DNA from: Rubrivirga marina
GTDB taxonomy: Bacteria; Bacteroidota; Rhodothermia; Rhodothermales; Rubricoccaceae
Assembly: GCF_002283365.1 (NCBI RefSeq)
Contig: NZ_MQWD01000001.1
Location: 1,731,390 to 1,795,389 of the forward strand
Direction: 5' to 3'
Length of the DNA stretch: 64,000 nt
The position numbers and the translations under genes were made by a program. Position 1 is the stretch's first letter. Each line of letters opens with the position of its first letter. Positions 60,409-64,000 of this stretch are shown here, in pieces. The notes beneath the pieces are model-generated. The model saw only the letters and a list, made by a program, of their open reading frames with translations, did no database searches and was not told the DNA's origin.

Positions 60409-62676
60409 CTAGTCGTTGACCGCGAGCTTGATGCCGAACGACGGGATGAGGGGGAGCTGGTCCACGCGCCGGAGCGTGAACGTGTCGTAGTAGAACACGT
60501 TGGCCCGGTCGTAGGCGTTGATGAGCGCGATCTGGGCCGTCAGGTCGAGGCCGGCCGAGAGCGCGAACGTCCGGTCGGCCGAGAGGTCGAGGCGGTGGAA
60601 GGTGGGAAGCCGGCCGTTGTAGGGGCGCTCGTAGATCACGCGCCGCGTGCCCGGCGTCTCGAACACGTCGGGCGGCGAGTTCGGCGAGATGAACCGGTCG
60701 AACCCGAGGGCCCGCGTGAACGGGAGGCCCGAGCCGAACTGGAACCGGGCCGAGAGGTCGACGCCGGCGACCGTCGTCGAGACGAGCGCGTTGAGCTGGT
60801 GGCGCCGGTCGTGCGGCGGGTTGAAGCGGAGCGTCTCGGTCCCGTACCACAGCTCGAGGTTCGGGCCCTGCGCGTCGTAGGTCACCTCGGAGAGGCCGTA
60901 GCTGAGGTAGGCGTAGGCGTTTCGGGCGCGGACCTCGACGCGCGTGTCGAGGCCGTAGACCTCGCCCGTCGCCGGCTGCGTGCCGGTCGAGAACCGCGGG
61001 AACGCCGTCCACTCGGCCACCTGGAGGTTGTCGAGGAACTTGACGTAGCCCTCGGCCACGAGCTCGAGCCACGGCGCCGGCGTCACGCGGTAGCCAACGA
61101 TCCCGTGCCACGCCGACGGCACCTCCTCGTCCCGGGCCCGCGTCCACGCCGTGAACACGTTGGCCACGTCGCGCCGGTCGTTCACGCCGATGACCTCCTG
61201 GTGGTAGAGCCCACCGGCTGCTGAGAGCTCGTGGGACCCGCCCTGCCACACGACGCGGGCGCGGGGCTCGAGGTAGGTCCGCCCGTCGTTGGGGTAGCTC
61301 TGGATGCGGAGGCCACCCTGGAGCGACAGCCCGCCCAGCCGGAGTTCGGGCTCGAAGTAGGCGCCGGCCTCGGTGAAGTACTCCTCGAGGTTGTCGCCGC
61401 CGGCCAGCCGGAGCTCACTCGTCAGCCGGTTCGTGCGGACGAACACGCCCGTGTGGAGGTCGACCGACGGGAGGTAGAACGTGAGGTTCGTCTCGGCGTT
61501 GAGGCGGCCGATGGAGGACGCCCGGAGCGGGACGTTCCGGAGCGTGTCGAGGCCCTGCTCGCTCTCGAGCTGCGACACGTTGACGAGGATCTCGGCCCGG
61601 AGCGCCGACACGTTGGGGAGGTAGAGGAAGCGGAGCCCAGCCGCCGTGTTGCGGTAGCCGACCTCCTCCGGCACGTCCCCGCCGACGTCCTCGCCGATCG
61701 TCCCGCGGTCGTACGTGTGGATGCCCTGGACCGAGAGCTGGGCGTTCGGCGTGAGCACGCCGTGGACCTTCCCGAACACGTCGCCGAAGTCGTAGGGGAG
61801 GTCCTGGTCGACGATCCGCGAGGCGCCCTCCTCCACCACGCTCTTCCGGCCCGAGACCACAAACGAGGCTGCCCCGGGGATGAGCGGGCCCTCGACGCGG
61901 GCGGCGCTCACGAACGGGGCGACGGAGGCCGCCGCGGCGAACTCGCGCTTGTTGCCGTTGCGGGTCTGGATGTCGAGGACCGACGAGACCTGGCCGCCGA
62001 AGCGGGCCGGGTAGCCGCCGGCGTAGAGGTCGGCCCCGGCGAGGATGTCACTCGGGAACGCCGAGTAGAACCCGAGGACGTGGAACGGCTGGTACAGCGC
62101 CATCCCGTCGAGGAGCACGAGGTTCTGGCTCGGCTCGCCGCCGCGGACGAACAGCTGGCCGCCGCGGTCGCCCGTCGTGACCACGCCCGGCGACGTCGTG
62201 AGGTAGCTCACGAGGTCGCCCGAGACGTCGGGCGCCGGGACGATGTCGATGTCCTTGGGGTCGATGGCCTGGACGCCGGCCGTCACGCGGGCCCCGCCCG
62301 CCGACCGCTCGCTCTCGACGACGACCTCGAAGTCGCCCGTCTCGACCGCGAGCGCCACGTCGTACGACCGGAGCGGCCCGGCGTCGATCGTCACCAGCTC
62401 GGACTGCGTCTCGTAGCCGACGTAGCTCACGCGGACCACGTACGGGCCGACGTCGAGCCGTGGGATCACGTAGAGCCCGTCGATGTCGGTCGCCGAGCCG
62501 CGCGGGTCGCCCTGCGGATTCCCGTCCGCGTCGACGGGCTGGGCGAGGACCGTCGCGCCGATGAGTGGCTGGCCGTCGTCGGCGCCGGTGACGAACCCGC
62601 GGAGGCCGCCGGTCTGGGCCAGGGCGGAGCCGGCGGCGAGGAGGGCGACGAAGAGGGCGAGTAGCGGACGGGCCAT
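60409..62676 (-). CDS. TonB-dependent outer-membrane receptor
   Basis: Receptor of 755 residues with signal peptide (ending GSALAQ). An N-terminal CarboxypepD_reg-like domain (about 22-112: LRGFVTGADDGQPLIGATV, VSYVGYETQSE) is followed by the plug (about 125-240: VRGGEPSQNLVLLDGMALYQ, GGYPARFGGQVSSVLDIQTR) and a barrel of about 500 residues. It is of the smaller SusC-unlike kind commonly paired with DUF4249 lipoproteins. First gene of a five-gene operon with paralogues D-C-B-A (gaps 0, 9, 0 and 19 nt). Substrate not predictable. Confidence 0.92.
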   Translation of the reverse strand: MARPLLALFVALLAAGSALAQTGGLRGFVTGADDGQPLIGATVLAQPVDADGNPQGDPRGSATDIDGLYVIPRLDVGPYVVRVSYVGYETQSELVTIDAGPLRSYDVALAVETGDFEVVVESERSAGGARVTAGVQAIDPKDIDIVPAPDVSGDLVSYLTTSPGVVTTGDRGGQLFVRGGEPSQNLVLLDGMALYQPFHVLGFYSAFPSDILAGADLYAGGYPARFGGQVSSVLDIQTRNGNKREFAAAASVAPFVSAARVEGPLIPGAASFVVSGRKSVVEEGASRIVDQDLPYDFGDVFGKVHGVLTPNAQLSVQGIHTYDRGTIGEDVGGDVPEEVGYRNTAAGLRFLYLPNVSALRAEILVNVSQLESEQGLDTLRNVPLRASSIGRLNAETNLTFYLPSVDLHTGVFVRTNRLTSELRLAGGDNLEEYFTEAGAYFEPELRLGGLSLQGGLRIQSYPNDGRTYLEPRARVVWQGGSHELSAAGGLYHQEVIGVNDRRDVANVFTAWTRARDEEVPSAWHGIVGYRVTPAPWLELVAEGYVKFLDNLQVAEWTAFPRFSTGTQPATGEVYGLDTRVEVRARNAYAYLSYGLSEVTYDAQGPNLELWYGTETLRFNPPHDRRHQLNALVSTTVAGVDLSARFQFGSGLPFTRALGFDRFISPNSPPDVFETPGTRRVIYERPYNGRLPTFHRLDLSADRTFALSAGLDLTAQIALINAYDRANVFYYDTFTLRRVDQLPLIPSFGIKLAVND

Positions 62677-62700
62677 TCAACAGGACGAGAGGTGCAGCGC

Positions 62701-62708
62701 GGAAGCTA
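62701..62708 (-). promoter_or_regulatory. Candidate -7 element TAGCTTCC upstream of the TonB operon
   Basis: TAnnTT-type octamer on the minus strand, 24 nt upstream of the TonB receptor start; same form as the site before the Asp-box gene. Confidence 0.25.
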
Positions 62709-62765
62709 CCCGCACCGCCCACCCTCAGACAGGCGAGATGTGATGCCCTGCTAACCCGATAACAG

Positions 62766-63986
62766 TTACGACACAGCGGCCCCGATCGCCTCCAGGCGCG
62801 CCCGCTCGGCGTCCGAGAGCGCCCGGTCGCGGCGGGCCATGACCGCCTCGGCGACTCGGAGCGCCTTGTCGATCCGGTACGGGACGAGCCCCTCAGCTCC
62901 GCCCCACGAGAAGCTCGGGACGTGGCGTGGCGGGAAGCCCGACCCGAACAGGTTGCAGAACACGCCGACGACGGTCCCCGTGTTGAACATGGTGTTGATC
63001 GAGCACTTCGAGTGGTCGCCCATGAAGAGGCCCGCGAACTGGCGCCCGCTCCCCACGAAGTCCTCCGCGACGGCGTCCCAGAGCGTGACCTCGCCGTAGT
63101 CGTTCTTGAGGTTCGACGTGTTCGTGTCGGCCCCGAGGTTGCACCACCGCCCGAGGTAGCTGTTGCCGAGGTACCCGTCGTGGCCCTTCGACGACAGGCT
63201 GTGGACCACGCTCCCGTGGACCTCGCCGCCCACCTTCGACCAAGTCCCGATCACGCTCTCGTCGACCCGCGCCGCAGGGTGGACGACGGCCTTCAGCCCG
63301 AGGTACACCGGCCCCTTCACGACGGCGTTCTCGCCCACCTCGGCGCCCGCGCCGATCCACACCGGTCCCGCGTCGGCGCGCACCACGGCCCCCGTCCGGA
63401 TCACCGCGCCCTCGCCGAGGTGGACCGACTCGGGCGCGACGACGTGCGCGCCGTCCTCGATCGTGCCGGCGTGTGTGCCGAGCCCGCCCATCGCTTCCAG
63501 GTCGAACGAAATCCGCTCGCCGAGGTCGGCGATGAGGTCCCACAGGTGCGTGACGAGCGTCGCCCCCCCGACGCGCTCCTCCGGGATCCCCTCCGTGTGG
63601 AACCGGCCAAGCGCGTCGGTCGCGGTGAGGCTCTCCGGCGGGTTCGGGTGCCAGAGCGCGAGGAGCGTGTCGCCTTGCGTGAACGCCCGCGCCTCGTCCG
63701 TACCCACCAGCCCGCGCACGGCGTCGAGCGCGTCGCCGGGGCGGACGAGCCACCGCCCGTTGATGAACAGCGTCGGTCCCGCGACCTCGCCCGCCTCGGG
63801 GTGTTCTTCGGCCGCGACGCCCGTCAGCGCGGCGCGCGTGTGGAGCGCCAGCCGGTCGGCCGGGAACGCCGCCGCGATTCCCTCAAACAGCGTCCGCGCC
63901 CCGACGCGGAGGTCGTAGACGGCCCGCGTGAGCGCGAGCGGGGAGAGGTGGCCGACGCGGTCGTCCTCGAAGGGGCAGAGAGTCAT
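62766..63986 (-). CDS. GlmU-like bifunctional sugar nucleotidyltransferase (TIGR03991 type)
   Basis: Cytoplasmic protein of 406 residues of the Bacteroidota-type alternative GlmU family, proposed to make UDP-N-acetylglucosamine from glucosamine-1-phosphate. The N-terminal nucleotidyltransferase-like domain (1-170; LSPLALTRAVYDLRVG, LFINGRWLV) is followed by a left-handed beta-helix (about 180-350) of hexapeptide repeats (SVHLGEGAVIRTGAVV, GAEVGENAVVKGPVYLG). Conserved residues NLGADTNTSNLKNDYG and GDHSKCSINTMFNTGTVVG lie in the acyltransferase part. Start ATG at 63986 matches the family N-terminus, so it is complete. Confidence 0.88.
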   Translation of the reverse strand: MTLCPFEDDRVGHLSPLALTRAVYDLRVGARTLFEGIAAAFPADRLALHTRAALTGVAAEEHPEAGEVAGPTLFINGRWLVRPGDALDAVRGLVGTDEARAFTQGDTLLALWHPNPPESLTATDALGRFHTEGIPEERVGGATLVTHLWDLIADLGERISFDLEAMGGLGTHAGTIEDGAHVVAPESVHLGEGAVIRTGAVVRADAGPVWIGAGAEVGENAVVKGPVYLGLKAVVHPAARVDESVIGTWSKVGGEVHGSVVHSLSSKGHDGYLGNSYLGRWCNLGADTNTSNLKNDYGEVTLWDAVAEDFVGSGRQFAGLFMGDHSKCSINTMFNTGTVVGVFCNLFGSGFPPRHVPSFSWGGAEGLVPYRIDKALRVAEAVMARRDRALSDAERARLEAIGAAVS

Positions 63987-64000
63987 AGGGGGACGGGGGA

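Noticed and set aside
56092..61224. A 1710-codon open frame on the plus strand opposite the TonB/lipoprotein operon
   Set aside because: Its translation is a monotonous Arg/Val/Gly/Glu/Asp mix with no signal, domain or motif, while the minus strand encodes five clear proteins. It is a by-product of high third-position GC.

Overview
The window is a strongly GC-rich bacterial chromosome segment with no RNA genes, transposases, phage genes or CRISPR arrays. The gene set points to the Bacteroidota/Rhodothermota side of the tree, most likely a marine Rubricoccaceae (Rubrivirga/Rubricoccus-like) organism. The evidence is a type IX secretion C-terminal sorting domain on a subtilase, a TonB-dependent receptor with a CarboxypepD_reg-like N-terminus beside DUF4249-like lipoproteins, a short primary sigma factor without region 1.1, starts preceded by C-rich leaders instead of Shine-Dalgarno sequences, and a haloarchaeal-type (TSA motif) halorhodopsin of the kind reported from Rubricoccus. 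The genus assignment is inference.

Layout. 0-3 kb: GNAT acetyltransferase, endonuclease III-like glycosylase, a decayed vWA gene, an NTF2-like protein and a DUF1232 protein. 3-9 kb: two large exported proteins (Asp-box/BNR propeller; subtilase with SLH-like and T9SS domains). 9-16 kb: lipoproteins, an M28 peptidase, and a cell-wall cluster of two L,D-transpeptidases and an M15 peptidase. 16-23 kb: an HExxH-containing secreted protein, an OmpA-family lipoprotein, a MATE exporter, YCII and VOC proteins. 23-31 kb: ClpB, a GIN-domain lipoprotein, a hybrid histidine kinase and a DnaJ-family protein. 31-33 kb: the halorhodopsin, abutted by a one-helix membrane protein and a DUF421/YetF protein. 33-42 kb: VOC proteins, a DUF389 membrane protein, a SixA-like phosphatase, a Pycsar-effector-like membrane protein, a metallophosphatase/Omp85 fusion and a YjiK-like lipoprotein. 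42-51 kb: overlapping recC-recB-recD. 51-54 kb: a Cys/Met-metabolism PLP enzyme and rpoD. 54-63 kb: a TonB receptor followed by four tandem paralogous lipoproteins. 63-64 kb: a GlmU-like sugar nucleotidyltransferase.

The most unusual signal is a dispersed palindrome with core CCGCCTCGGCGCCGAGGCGG. I count about 15 copies. Most lie just 3' of genes, where they could act as terminator hairpins. Five lie inside genes (an Asp-box protein, clpB, recC twice, recB), always in the frame that encodes RLG(A/T)E(A/V). This resembles the protein-invading palindromic elements of Rickettsia. Two further candidates for new biology are the halorhodopsin/DUF421 operon and the TonB receptor with its four-paralogue lipoprotein cassette.
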